This document shows, piece by piece, positions 1 through 9,092 of a stretch of 64,000 bases of DNA. The DNA comes from MVRV01 sp964646755 (GTDB taxonomy: Bacteria; Desulfobacterota; Syntrophia; Syntrophales; Smithellaceae). Both the position numbers and the translations under genes were made by a program. The notes beneath the pieces were generated by a model that did not search any database, was not told where the DNA came from, and worked only from the letters and a program-made list of their open reading frames with translations. How positions within the stretch are numbered: the stretch's first letter is position 1; every line of letters begins with the position of its first letter. Location of the stretch: the NCBI GenBank assembly GCA_964646755.1, contig CAZYIE010000001.1, positions 62,001 through 126,000 of the forward strand. Reading direction: 5' to 3'.

Positions 1-1654
1 TATTCAATACGCTTTCGATATATTCGGAAAAATCTTTTTCCATGGCGACCAGTGGATTATCGGGAGAGGCAGGCTTTCTTTTTTGGCGAACGACAGAGGC
101 GATATTTTTTAGCGGCCGCATCAGAGGATTAATGTCACCAAATATATAGCGATTTAGCCTTAAAGGATGAAGGTTCCGCATAATTTCTGCGGAAAGTTCC
201 GTTGTATATAATTTAACCCAGGGACGCACCATAAGCTGGTACATGCGGTCATTTGCTTCCGAAACCTTCGCTACGACGCTAAAATCTTCCTCGTCTTCAG
301 TACCATCATCATAGGCCGCAATATCGGCAAATGTTCGTTCTTCATACCTGGTGGTAAAATCACCGCTTTTAACATCTCCTTCAATGATCATCTCATAGAG
401 ACCGGGTGCCATGAAATCTATCATGTCGAAATTGGCAATAATCTCATGGTGTTCCTTTTTGGCGACAGAGCCGGCGACAAATATTCCCAGATGGCCGATA
501 TCCTTATGGACGATATAAATTATTACCTGCCCATGTCTCTTGATATCATCCACAGAGCTGTATACGCGGGGAATCCAATTGAGCGCCTGCTGGGCGGGAG
601 TAATGTTGTCGCCCAGGGAGGCAAAAACGATGATCGGGTTTTCGATATTCTTTAGGCTGATCTTTTCTCCTTCACGTAGTTCCAGTTGACCGCGCTCCAG
701 TTTATTGCCGACAAAAAGATTATTGACGATAAAGTGAATTTCTGCAGTGGTCATCATGAAGAAACCACCCCACCACTTTTCAAAAGACAGATAACGATCT
801 TCTTCGGTATCTACCTGCGAATAGACGTTATAACGTTTTGACCAGAGTGTGTTGGCCGGATTTAAACCTTCAAAATTGGATACCAGATTAGCACCGTCAA
901 AAACACCGTTGCCCAGATCGCTTAAAAAAGAATTAACCCAAACGCCGCCGACGAGACCTCCTTTATAACGCATTGGGTTCGCACCTGATACCCCGCTCCA
1001 GTAGGACAGTGGGGCGCCGTTTAATATCAATGGTCCGGTAACATCAGGCCGATCGGCACAAAGCAGTGCTGCCGCCCATCCAGCCTGACAGTTACCCATT
1101 ATCGCGGGGGCATCGGCATAGGGATGCATTTCGGCAATTTTTTCCATGAATTTGGCCATTGCTTCTTCCACATCAGCCAGAGTTTGGCCGGGGATGGGTT
1201 CGGTAAAAAAAAGAATGAAATAAACCGGATGACCATTATTCAATGCCATCCCGATTTCCGAATCTCTTTTAGAACCACCAATTCCAGGGCCGTGACCGGC
1301 GCGGGGGTCGATAATGACAATGGGACGTTTAGGTATTGCCGGAGGCAATTTGCTTGCATGGCGGCGATTATCATTATCAGGCAGAGGATCATTTTTTTTA
1401 CGGCGATCAGTAATTCGTACCAGCGCATAATTTGCGGGATGCGGAAAATTCTTGGCGTTGAGAATCATTTCATAATTAAAAATGAGAACCGGAGGCTGGC
1501 CGCTACGGATATGCTTGATATAGTTATTCCCTCTTTTGCGCAGAATATCAGTGAAGATGATCGACCTTTGCATTGAATCAACAATATATTCACTGGCATG
1601 AGACTGCCAATCCGCCAACAACTTCGAGTTCTGGGTATTAAATAATTTATCCAT
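1..1654 (-). CDS. DUF3141 family protein, PHA-synthase-like alpha/beta hydrolase (3' end outside window)
   Basis: The frame is open on the minus strand from an ATG at 1654, with an AAGGAG-type ribosome site just upstream, to the window edge, so about 551 codons are visible and the C-terminus is missing. Hallmarks of the DUF3141 family are visible: FNYEMILNAKNF near residue 60, IDPRAGHGPGIGG near 115, and a nucleophile elbow MGNCQAGW with the Cys at about residue 179. That G-x-C-x-x-G box recalls the catalytic Cys of polyhydroxyalkanoate synthases. A later GHLGIF could supply the catalytic His. Family members are often annotated as 3-hydroxyalkanoate synthetases, but the activity is not established, so a PHA-related role is inference. 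The gene stands alone; the neighbour upstream points the same way but is separated by about 200 bp. Confidence 0.8.
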   Translation of the reverse strand, partial: MDKLFNTQNSKLLADWQSHASEYIVDSMQRSIIFTDILRKRGNNYIKHIRSGQPPVLIFNYEMILNAKNFPHPANYALVRITDRRKKNDPLPDNDNRRHASKLPPAIPKRPIVIIDPRAGHGPGIGGSKRDSEIGMALNNGHPVYFILFFTEPIPGQTLADVEEAMAKFMEKIAEMHPYADAPAIMGNCQAGWAAALLCADRPDVTGPLILNGAPLSYWSGVSGANPMRYKGGLVGGVWVNSFLSDLGNGVFDGANLVSNFEGLNPANTLWSKRYNVYSQVDTEEDRYLSFEKWWGGFFMMTTAEIHFIVNNLFVGNKLERGQLELREGEKISLKNIENPIIVFASLGDNITPAQQALNWIPRVYSSVDDIKRHGQVIIYIVHKDIGHLGIFVAGSVAKKEHHEIIANFDMIDFMAPGLYEMIIEGDVKSGDFTTRYEERTFADIAAYDDGTEDEEDFSVVAKVSEANDRMYQLMVRPWVKLYTTELSAEIMRNLHPLRLNRYIFGDINPLMRPLKNIASVVRQKRKPASPDNPLVAMEKDFSEYIESVLN

Positions 1655-1858
1655 GTATTCTCCTTAAATATCATCAATCAAAACAACAATACAAAAACTT
1701 ATCGGTTTCAACGTTAAGGTATCAAGAGCGGTTCGGGAAGGCTGATAACAAGTTGCCTGCATTTGATAGTCTTTTTAGACACCTCGATTATGTATTATGC
1801 ATTTATAATCGGTATTTACAAGCAAATATTTAACCATGCTTTTTTCATCTACTATCAT

Positions 1859-3151
1859 TCATGTAACTGTGCTTTTCCGACTGCCTTTGTAGAGCTCATA
1901 TTCCAGCAGGCGGCATTCGATATCGCCGTTGTAAAGGATTGTCCTTTGTTTGGTTCTTAAGCCGACCTTCTTGATCATCTCCAGATTACCGGTAAAGATA
2001 TAGCCTATATAGCCACCCTCGGTCTTTTTAAAAAAATCGCCAATTCCTTGATAAAGAGTTTCCAATTGTGCCTGTGATCCAGAGACGATGCGATTGATTT
2101 TCTCAGGCCTGTCGGTGGCTTTACGGATGATAATTTTGCGTTCGGCTAAAAATTCTGGCTTGCTAACATATTGATTTCTATTAATGATTGATCCCATGCG
2201 TTCGCCATAAGGTGGGTTTAATATAATCACACCGCCGCCTTCCGGAAGAAGAGTCTTTTCATAAGAGCAGGTATTAAATTCGATCAGGTGATCCACTCCT
2301 GCGGTTTGAGCATTATGCCTTGCTGCTAGTACTGCCTCTCTTTCCATGTCTGTAGCGATGATCTTTACAGGTAACTTCTTTTTGGCGGTATCCCGGGCCT
2401 TCTTGCGCATCTCCTGCCAGAGTGTTTCCGGGAATCCTGAAATAAACATAAAGCCGTAATTGTTCCGCAAAAGCCCCGGTGCGCGGTCCAGAGCGATCAT
2501 TGCAGCCTCGATTGCTAATGTTCCACTACCGCACATCGGGTTAATAAATGCCCCTTCGCCATTCCAGCCGGAGGCCGCAATGACTGCTGCCGCCAGAGTT
2601 TCCTGCATGGGTGCGAGCAGAGGAATCTTGCGATATCCCCGCAACGCGAGGCGTTCTCCCGATGTGTCCAGATAAACAGACGCCTGATCGTTTTTCCAAT
2701 AAACATGAATAACGGCTTTATCTTTATCCGGACCGGAATCGGGACGCAAGCCGCATTTATCGCGTATCCGGTCCACGATGGCATCTTTTACTTTGACGTT
2801 GACGAAACGGGAATCGGTAATAAGCGGATTATCGACAATCGAGGTTACGCAAAAATAAGCCGCTTTTCCGGAGGCAGCAATTAATGTTTCCCAGGGAAAG
2901 TCATACAGGTGTCCGTAAAGAGTACCCGGAGTGCTGACGGGAATTGTTGTAAGCAGGTACAATACTCTCTGAGCAGTGCGCAGATGGAGATTCAAAAGCA
3001 GCGTATCCTCAAGGCTGCCTTCTGTCTGGATGGCCGTATCTAACTGGGCTCGCACCGGAAATCCTAATGCTGTGATTTCTACCTGCAAATAAGGTGCGAC
3101 GCCCTTGGGGCAAGTTACAAGAATAGTACTTTTCTTTTTCCAGATAGTCAT
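1859..3151 (-). CDS. THUMP-domain class I SAM-dependent RNA methyltransferase (RlmL/RlmK N-terminal type)
   Basis: This 430-residue protein has a THUMP-type RNA-binding N-terminal region (about residues 50-160) and a Rossmann-fold methyltransferase domain. The SAM-binding loop reads NPMCGSGTLAIEAA near residues 204-217. The catalytic motif NPPYGERMG at 312-320 is typical of enzymes making N2-methylguanosine in 23S rRNA. The length matches the stand-alone RlmL-like group rather than the fused enterobacterial RlmKL. The expected substrate is a guanosine in large-subunit rRNA, but a tRNA target cannot be excluded. No convincing ribosome site was seen at the chosen ATG. Confidence 0.85.
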   Translation of the reverse strand: MTIWKKKSTILVTCPKGVAPYLQVEITALGFPVRAQLDTAIQTEGSLEDTLLLNLHLRTAQRVLYLLTTIPVSTPGTLYGHLYDFPWETLIAASGKAAYFCVTSIVDNPLITDSRFVNVKVKDAIVDRIRDKCGLRPDSGPDKDKAVIHVYWKNDQASVYLDTSGERLALRGYRKIPLLAPMQETLAAAVIAASGWNGEGAFINPMCGSGTLAIEAAMIALDRAPGLLRNNYGFMFISGFPETLWQEMRKKARDTAKKKLPVKIIATDMEREAVLAARHNAQTAGVDHLIEFNTCSYEKTLLPEGGGVIILNPPYGERMGSIINRNQYVSKPEFLAERKIIIRKATDRPEKINRIVSGSQAQLETLYQGIGDFFKKTEGGYIGYIFTGNLEMIKKVGLRTKQRTILYNGDIECRLLEYELYKGSRKSTVT

Positions 3152-3217
3152 GATTATTTTGTAACACAGTATGGGTATTTTGATAAGGACTATCTGACGG
3201 CTGTATGCTAAGTGTCC

Positions 3218-3982
3218 TCACTTCATCCGGGCAAAGAGAATGCTGCCCAGCCCGAACATAATTACGGCAAAGAATGTTATGACGCCAAGATCAACGTAAA
3301 AGGGGAAAACGTTTACGTTGAGCAATGCGCCTCTGACGCCATCCACGGCATAGGTCAGCGGGTTGAGCTTTACCAATCCAGTAAGCCAGCCGGGGAGCTT
3401 TTCATCAATCGGGAATAGCGCACCGGAAAGGAAGAAGAGCGGAAAAACAAGAAATGCCGAAATAACCTGAAATCCCTCCAGACTTTCCAGCATCGAGCCG
3501 AGAGCGAGGCCCATCGAGACCAGCGCAATTGATGTTATAAACAACAGGAGGAACGCCAGCGGGATGCCCCACGGGTTAATGGACGGAAATAGAAATGAGA
3601 ACAAAAAGAGAATGATAATCTGGAGCATAACATCCGTGCAGCCGCCCAGAACTTTGCCTAAGAATATACTGATACGCGATACCGGTGCCACCAGGATAGC
3701 CTTAAGCACATCCAGTTTGCGGTCCCAGACAATGTAGAGGCCGAAGAAAACCGATCCGAAAAGTACCGACATGGTCAGGACGCCCGGGTAAATGTAGTCC
3801 TGATAATTGACGGCACTGATATTAACACTGGCTCCGATACCGGTGCCAAACAGGAAAAGCCACATGAGCGGCTGGACAATGCTGGAAACAATTCTACTTT
3901 TCTCCCGCTGAAAGACTTTTAACTCCCGCCACCAGACGGCGTAAATGCCCATCAATTCTTTTTGCCAGCGGTTTTCGTTCAT
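3218..3982 (-). CDS. ABC-2 type transporter permease
   Basis: The permease has a soluble N-terminus and about six hydrophobic segments, in the pattern of DrrB-type ABC-2 exporters of drugs or polysaccharides. I chose the ATG at 3982 (MNENRWQKELMG) rather than an in-frame ATG 111 bp upstream. It follows a GGGGAAA ribosome site and lies 4 bp beyond the stop of the ATPase gene, whereas the earlier start would overlap the ATPase by more than 100 bp. With the adjacent ATPase it should form an inner-membrane exporter. The substrate is unknown. Confidence 0.85.
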   Translation of the reverse strand: MNENRWQKELMGIYAVWWRELKVFQREKSRIVSSIVQPLMWLFLFGTGIGASVNISAVNYQDYIYPGVLTMSVLFGSVFFGLYIVWDRKLDVLKAILVAPVSRISIFLGKVLGGCTDVMLQIIILFLFSFLFPSINPWGIPLAFLLLFITSIALVSMGLALGSMLESLEGFQVISAFLVFPLFFLSGALFPIDEKLPGWLTGLVKLNPLTYAVDGVRGALLNVNVFPFYVDLGVITFFAVIMFGLGSILFARMK

Positions 3983-3986
3983 CGGT

Positions 3987-4964
3987 TCAATTTCCCCTTT
4001 GGCGATAGCGGGCAACAGAGTCAACCCAACTGCCGGAATCTTCCGGAGAATCTTCCCGAATATCGCGGCCGGTAAGCCGGATAAATACGTCACTGAGGGT
4101 GGGTACTCTTATCTCTACACATTCCACAGCAGGAATTATCGAGAGTAGTTCGGGCAGGTGGAGATGCGCATCTTTCATGGTTATTTCTACTCCGCCATCC
4201 TTAAGTTTAATTTCTTTTACGTAAGGCAGCGCCTTTATCTTTTGCACCGGAGGTTCTTTCGCTCGAATAACTACCAGATCACCGCCCATTGATTCCTTGA
4301 GATCATTCGGAGCATTAAGAGCGATTATCCGGCCGTGATCGATTATGCCCACGCGGTCGCAAACCCGTTCTGCTTCCTCCATATAATGAGTTGTGAGGAC
4401 AACCGTTGTCTGTTCCTTTTGGGCCATCTTTTTAATGTAATCCCAGATGCGTTCCCGTGTCTGCGGATCCAGGCCGAGTGTCGGTTCATCCAGAAACAAT
4501 GCCGCCGGCTGGTGCAAAAGGCCACGCGCCAGTTCCAGCCTGCGACGCATTCCACCGGAGTAAGTGCGGGTTAGATCATTGCGGCGGTCTGTGAGGTCAA
4601 CTAGTTCCAGCATTTCCTCTATTCTTTTTTCCCGGACAGTTGCAGGAACGCCATAGAGGCGGGCATGAAGTTTGAGGTTTTCGTATCCGGTGAGAACGGT
4701 ATCCAGCGTGGGATCTTGAAAAACTATACCCACCTTGCGCCGCACGCTGGCCGGATTATTCACAATGTCGTACCCGGCAATCGTAGCCCTACCCGCAGTC
4801 GGGCGGATAATCGTGCAGAGCATTCCTATAGTAGTAGTCTTGCCGGCGCCGTTAGGGCCGAGCAGTCCGAATATCTCGCCTTTTTCTATATGCAAATCAA
4901 TGCCGCGGACAGCCTGTACCCGGCCGTAGGTTTTAGTCAGGGCTTTGGTTTCTATAATAGACAT
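3987..4964 (-). CDS. ABC transporter ATP-binding protein (DrrA-like)
   Basis: A complete nucleotide-binding domain is visible: Walker A GLLGPNGAGKTTT near residue 35, signature YSGGMRRRLELA near 140, Walker B ALFLDEPTLGLDP and the switch histidine in TTHYMEEAE. A C-terminal extension of about 100 residues is typical of the DrrA/NodI group. The protein pairs with the permease directly downstream on the same transcript to power an ABC-2 exporter. At 325 residues it is the usual length. Confidence 0.9.
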   Translation of the reverse strand: MSIIETKALTKTYGRVQAVRGIDLHIEKGEIFGLLGPNGAGKTTTIGMLCTIIRPTAGRATIAGYDIVNNPASVRRKVGIVFQDPTLDTVLTGYENLKLHARLYGVPATVREKRIEEMLELVDLTDRRNDLTRTYSGGMRRRLELARGLLHQPAALFLDEPTLGLDPQTRERIWDYIKKMAQKEQTTVVLTTHYMEEAERVCDRVGIIDHGRIIALNAPNDLKESMGGDLVVIRAKEPPVQKIKALPYVKEIKLKDGGVEITMKDAHLHLPELLSIIPAVECVEIRVPTLSDVFIRLTGRDIREDSPEDSGSWVDSVARYRQRGN

Positions 4965-4978
4965 AGCGGAAAATTCCT

Positions 4979-5884
4979 TTATAATTGTTTTACTGGAATT
5001 TCATTTGCTGTCAAAAATTTCAATTTGCCACATATACAGGGAAGGGGGTTCCCTTCCAGACAGATATCAAAGCGCTTGATGTCATTGTCCTGCTCACTTT
5101 TTAAAATTATATTGCTTTCATAGTAGACAGGTGCTTTCAGGGCAATATCAAGCGTGATGCACATTTCCTCATCTGCCGGGCACAGGTATTTCAGGCTGCT
5201 CCCCAAGATCAGCAAGGGTTGGGCGAAATCACGCTTAAAGCCCAATAAACGGGCATATCTTGGCCAATAATGCAACGGATTGCCGTCGCCGGATAATTTG
5301 GAAAAACGATAACCAGTACCACCGGGAAGAAACCAGCGGGCAATTTCGGGAGCATCAGTCATAAGTTTGGACTGTGTTGGCAGATAATCCTTATCCGGCA
5401 GGCCAAATCTGCCGCGATAATAAAAGGTCTGCGTGTTTTCCCATACCGGCAATCCGGCACTTTTCACAATGGAGGCAATATCCATTTCCAGGCCTTTTTC
5501 TCTGAGGCGTTGCCCGGCAATCTCACAGGAAAGATCAAGGGTTTCATCAAGTCCAATCCTCCGGTATTGCAATACCTGCATCCGGCTGTTCAATACCTGA
5601 AATAGCGATAAAGGCGCCGCTTTGTGGGCGAGTATCCTTTGCAACAGTGGGTAGATCAGCGTGAAAGGGAAGACAACGGGAAGTTTCTCGCTGCTTTCTA
5701 TTCCGCAGATACTGCAAAATTCCAACAACTGCGCCCTGTCAATGGTCACGCTATTTTGTTTTGCGGCTATCCGGGGAAATGGTTTCCCGGCATCGAATTT
5801 ACTGCTTCTGCCCAGGAAGGCAAGGAAAGCAGTGGCTTTCATCGATGGTTGGTTTTTAAAAATTAGGTCGATCGATTTACTCAT
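4979..5884 (-). CDS. MaoC-like hotdog dehydratase/hydratase
   Basis: The C-terminal half contains a hydratase-2 motif, YRFSKLSGDGNPLHYW near residues 190-205, with the Asp and His expected for (R)-specific enoyl-CoA hydratases. The N-terminal half looks like a second, degenerate hotdog, giving the double-hotdog length of about 300 residues found in eukaryotic-type and actinobacterial MaoC proteins. It likely hydrates a trans-2-enoyl-CoA; the stereochemistry and chain length are not evident. It sits 14 bp upstream, in transcription order, of the ABC ATPase, so the two may be co-transcribed. Confidence 0.75.
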   Translation of the reverse strand: MSKSIDLIFKNQPSMKATAFLAFLGRSSKFDAGKPFPRIAAKQNSVTIDRAQLLEFCSICGIESSEKLPVVFPFTLIYPLLQRILAHKAAPLSLFQVLNSRMQVLQYRRIGLDETLDLSCEIAGQRLREKGLEMDIASIVKSAGLPVWENTQTFYYRGRFGLPDKDYLPTQSKLMTDAPEIARWFLPGGTGYRFSKLSGDGNPLHYWPRYARLLGFKRDFAQPLLILGSSLKYLCPADEEMCITLDIALKAPVYYESNIILKSEQDNDIKRFDICLEGNPLPCICGKLKFLTANEIPVKQL

Positions 5885-5905
5885 GGAGATTGTTTTCCTT
5901 CAGCC

Positions 5906-6223
5906 CTATTTGTTTTTCTTTGTCTCTTTCTTGCTTTGTTTGGCAAGTATTTTTAGAGTCTTTTTATCGATGCGGGCATCCTGTTCCGGCGACTGAGTAT
6001 TCCGCTCTTTTGACACAGATGAGTCCGAGAGCACAGAATAGTCTTCAGCGGGCGGGCTTTCTATTGCTGATGGGTTCTGTCTTTTTAATCGGGTAAACTG
6101 TATTTTTTTGATGATGGTCTGAGCCAGCATCTTGCCGAACTGGCCGATAAAACCGGCAATGAGGACAAGGATAATCCATTTGAGTGCCGACCAGGTGCCG
6201 AAATATTCCAGAATATCCTTCAT
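5906..6223 (-). CDS. small single-pass membrane protein, unknown function
   Basis: This 105-residue protein has one hydrophobic segment near its N-terminus (ALKWIILVLIAGFIGQFG, about residues 13-30) followed by a polar tail that ends in a lysine-rich stretch. I do not recognise a family. An AAGAAAGG-like site precedes the ATG. It lies 21 bp upstream of the MaoC-like gene in the same direction and may lead that transcript. Confidence 0.6.
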   Translation of the reverse strand: MKDILEYFGTWSALKWIILVLIAGFIGQFGKMLAQTIIKKIQFTRLKRQNPSAIESPPAEDYSVLSDSSVSKERNTQSPEQDARIDKKTLKILAKQSKKETKKNK

Positions 6224-6516
6224 GCTTCAGAGCCTTTCTTTTAAATTTATACAATTACCGGTGGTGATCTTTCAAGCAATATCTTTTCCCTGTCCATAAG
6301 AAGCACTCAAGGGTCCGGATATCTCTATTTTATATGGCGACTCAATTAACTTGATTAAAATGCGGTGTCGGTTACCGATGACTCCGCCAGTGGTTGAAAT
6401 TCCGGTTTACTACTCAAGGACAACCCCCATGTTTCCGTGCTAATTTTAAGAGCTTAATTTCCCTGAGATATGTCTCGGTTAATCACAAATACTTAGAATA
6501 TTTCTTGAAATATTTC
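6224..6516. other. intergenic, no gene seen
   Basis: This is the divergent spacer between the minus-strand block and the sulfur operon. I see no conserved coding signal. An AT-rich direct repeat (ATATTTCTTGA repeated at about 6498-6520) leads into a possible promoter. Confidence 0.4.
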
Positions 6517-6545
6517 TTGACAAAGATTCGGGGGTGGTTTAATCA
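6517..6545 (+). promoter_or_regulatory. possible sigma70-type promoter for the Rrf2 remnant/mnmA operon
   Basis: TTGACA at 6517-6522 and TAATCA at 6540-6545 are separated by 17 bp, upstream of the rrf2 stump and mnmA. It was read by eye only. Confidence 0.35.
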
Positions 6546-6587
6546 CTAGCGAAACGATAGTGTATGTAATAACAAGGCAGCAGACCA

Positions 6588-6689
6588 TTGAAACTATCCA
6601 CGAGATCACGATACGGTGTGCGGATGATGGCTGATCTGGTTAAAAAGCGCCACGAAAAAACGCAGAATAATATTATGAGCAATATTTAA
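6588..6689 (+). pseudogene. truncated Rrf2/IscR-family regulator (N-terminal stump)
   Basis: A 33-codon frame starting with TTG reads LKLSTRSRYGVRMMADL and then diverges and stops. That opening is the highly conserved N-terminus of Rrf2/IscR regulators, with Leu in place of the usual Met if TTG is a start codon. The rest of the winged helix and the cysteine-bearing region are absent. The residual gene lies immediately upstream of mnmA, metY and cysK, where Rrf2/CymR-type regulators of cysteine metabolism are often found. I infer an internal or 3' deletion that removed the operon's own regulator. Confidence 0.7.
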
Positions 6690-6712
6690 TTAGATTAAGG
6701 CTGATCGGTACT

Positions 6713-7780
6713 ATGAAGAAAAAAGTTTTTGTTGCCATGAGCGGCGGTGTTGATTCCTCGGCGGCGGCATTTTTGCTCAAAGAGGCAGGTTATGACGCAA
6801 CCGGCGTAACGATGTGTCTGGGTGTTAAAGAAGAGGGCGACCGCACCCGTTGCTGTGGTCTCGATGCCATTGACGATGCCAAACGTGTCTGCGATCAATT
6901 GCAGATTTCTCATTTTGTTTTTGATTTTGCCGGAGAAATGGAAGAGCGTGTCATTGATAAATTTACTGCCGAGTACCAGCGTGGCCGGACACCGAATCCC
7001 TGTATCGACTGCAATCGCTATTTAAAGTTTGGAACGCTTTTGGGTAAAGCGCGCGGCAGCGGATTTGATTATCTGGCCACCGGTCACTACGCCCGGATGG
7101 AAAAGCAAGGCAATGAGTGGCATTTGCTTCGTCCTGAAGACAGGGTTAAAGATCAGACCTATTTTCTTTATCCGATTAAGGCAGACGATTTGTCTTCGAT
7201 CCTTTTCCCTTTAGGAGGATTGAATAAAGAAGAAGTCCGCACTCTGACCCAAAAAGCCGGTCTGCACATTGCCCATAAAGCCGAAAGTCAGGATATTTGT
7301 TTTGTAACCCAGGGCAGTTACGGACAGTTTTTTCAGGAGCGCAATGTGCCGGCAATAGCAGGTGACGTTGTGGATAAAGCAGGGCGGGTTTTAGGCAAAC
7401 ACAGAGGAATTATTTATTATACCATCGGCCAGCGGGGAGGTTTGGGCATCAGCGCGAAAACACCGCTTTATGTTGTCGAAATCGATGCCGGGAATAACAA
7501 AGTTGTATTGGGTGAAAAAGAAGACTTGTTCTCTATCGGTCTTATTGCCGGCGACATTAATCTTCTGACAGCCAATCTGCCTGGTGAAATAGAAGCGAAA
7601 ATCCGCTACCGGAAAAAGCCCGCGCGCTGCACAGTGCAAAAAGATGGCGAGAAATTAAAAGTTGTTTTTCAGGAAGCTCAGGAATCGATTACGCCGGGGC
7701 AGGCGGTTGTCCTCTATGCAGGGGATAGGTTATTGGGAGGCGGCGTAATCGAGGAAGTGGTTAGGGACGTAAAATCATAA
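6713..7780 (+). CDS. mnmA: tRNA-specific 2-thiouridylase MnmA
   Basis: MnmA adds sulfur at C2 of the wobble uridine in Lys, Glu and Gln tRNAs. The N-terminal PP-loop ATP pyrophosphatase signature is clear (MSGGVDSSAAAFLL, residues 9-22). The two catalytic cysteines are in NPCIDCNR near residue 100 and AESQDICFV near 200, followed by the C-terminal beta-barrel domain with YYTIGQRGGLG. Its 355 residues match the family length. It is 11 bp from metY, in a sulfur-handling operon with metY and cysK. Confidence 0.95.
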   Translation: MKKKVFVAMSGGVDSSAAAFLLKEAGYDATGVTMCLGVKEEGDRTRCCGLDAIDDAKRVCDQLQISHFVFDFAGEMEERVIDKFTAEYQRGRTPNPCIDCNRYLKFGTLLGKARGSGFDYLATGHYARMEKQGNEWHLLRPEDRVKDQTYFLYPIKADDLSSILFPLGGLNKEEVRTLTQKAGLHIAHKAESQDICFVTQGSYGQFFQERNVPAIAGDVVDKAGRVLGKHRGIIYYTIGQRGGLGISAKTPLYVVEIDAGNNKVVLGEKEDLFSIGLIAGDINLLTANLPGEIEAKIRYRKKPARCTVQKDGEKLKVVFQEAQESITPGQAVVLYAGDRLLGGGVIEEVVRDVKS

Positions 7781-7791
7781 GGAGGATCAAA

Positions 7792-9084
7792 ATGAGCAAA
7801 TTAGACAGTCAGTTAAAAATAGAAACCTTAGCTCTACATGGAGGTCAGGAATCTGATCCTACAACTGGCTCACGCGCCGTGCCCATTTATCAAACCACAT
7901 CCTACCAGTTTAAGGATACCGATCACGCTGCCGCACTATTTGGCCTTACTCAATTCGGCAATATTTATACGCGATTGATGAACCCGACCACCGATGTGCT
8001 GGAAAAGAGGATTGCGCTTTTGGACGGAGGAATCGGTGCTCTGGCTGTGGCCAGCGGCCAATCGGCCATTACGCTCTCTTTGCTAAATATTGCCAGAGCC
8101 GGCGATGAAATTGTCTCGGCGGACAACCTCTACGGCGGAACCTATACCCTGTTTCACTATACTTTCCCCCGCCTGGGCATCAAAGTAAACTTTGTGAAAT
8201 CCAATGATTTACAGGCGCTGGAGGCCGCCATCACACCGAAGACCAAAGCTATTTACGCTGAATCCATCGGCAACCCCAAGCTGGATGTGGCCGACCTGGA
8301 AGGAATTGCCGCAATTGCTCACAAATACGGTATTGTGTTTGTTCTGGATAATACAGTTTCGCCTTACATTCTGCGGCCCTTTGATTTCGGTGCGGATATT
8401 ATCGTTTATTCCGCAACTAAATTCATTGGTGGTCATGGCACGTCGCTGGGAGGTATAATTATTGATTCCGGAAAGTTTGACTGGACCAACGGAAACTATC
8501 CCCTGATTGCCGAACCTGACCCCAGTTATCATGGACTTAATTTTGTCGAAGCCTTAAAGTCCACGGGCAACCTGGCTTATATTCTCAAAGCGCGGGTTAT
8601 CCTGTTGCGTGACCTGGGGCCGGCAATGTCGCCGTTTAATGCATTTTTATTCTTGCAGGGACTGGAGACGTTGCACTTAAGAATGCCGCGTCATTGCGAA
8701 AATGCCCTGGCGGCGGCCCGTTACCTGGATCGCCATCCGAAAGTAACCTGGATGTATTATCCCGGTTTGGAGTGCAGCCCGGAAAAGGGGAGGGCTGATA
8801 AATATTTGCCCAAAGGCGCGGGCGCTATTCTGGGATTCGGCATTCAGGGCGGAATTGAAGCCGGCAAGAAGTTTATTAATTCGCTGCAATTGATATCTCA
8901 TCTGGCAAATATAGGAGATGCGAAGACTCTGGCGATTCACCCGGCTTCCACAACGCATTCGCAGCTCTCACCGGAAGAGCAGTTGGCTACCGGAGTTACA
9001 CCTGATTTCATTCGCCTGTCGATCGGCATCGAACATATTGATGATATTCTGGCGGATATTGAGCAGGCATTGGGGAAGATTTAA
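7792..9084 (+). CDS. metY: O-acetylhomoserine aminocarboxypropyltransferase / sulfhydrylase
   Basis: This PLP-dependent Cys/Met-metabolism enzyme makes homocysteine (or other thioethers) from O-acetyl-L-homoserine and sulfide. Visible family features are the N-terminal TLALHGGQESDPTTGSRAVP, the PLP-phosphate region YTRLMNPTTDVLEKR, and the Schiff-base lysine in SATKFIGGHGTSLGG near residue 210. The C-terminal HPASTTHSQL lines the substrate site. The 430-residue length is typical of MetY rather than the shorter MetB/MetC. An AAGGAGG ribosome site lies between mnmA and this ATG. The DUF559 element directly downstream separates it from cysK. Confidence 0.93.
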   Translation: MSKLDSQLKIETLALHGGQESDPTTGSRAVPIYQTTSYQFKDTDHAAALFGLTQFGNIYTRLMNPTTDVLEKRIALLDGGIGALAVASGQSAITLSLLNIARAGDEIVSADNLYGGTYTLFHYTFPRLGIKVNFVKSNDLQALEAAITPKTKAIYAESIGNPKLDVADLEGIAAIAHKYGIVFVLDNTVSPYILRPFDFGADIIVYSATKFIGGHGTSLGGIIIDSGKFDWTNGNYPLIAEPDPSYHGLNFVEALKSTGNLAYILKARVILLRDLGPAMSPFNAFLFLQGLETLHLRMPRHCENALAAARYLDRHPKVTWMYYPGLECSPEKGRADKYLPKGAGAILGFGIQGGIEAGKKFINSLQLISHLANIGDAKTLAIHPASTTHSQLSPEEQLATGVTPDFIRLSIGIEHIDDILADIEQALGKI

Positions 9085-9092
9085 ATAAACTG

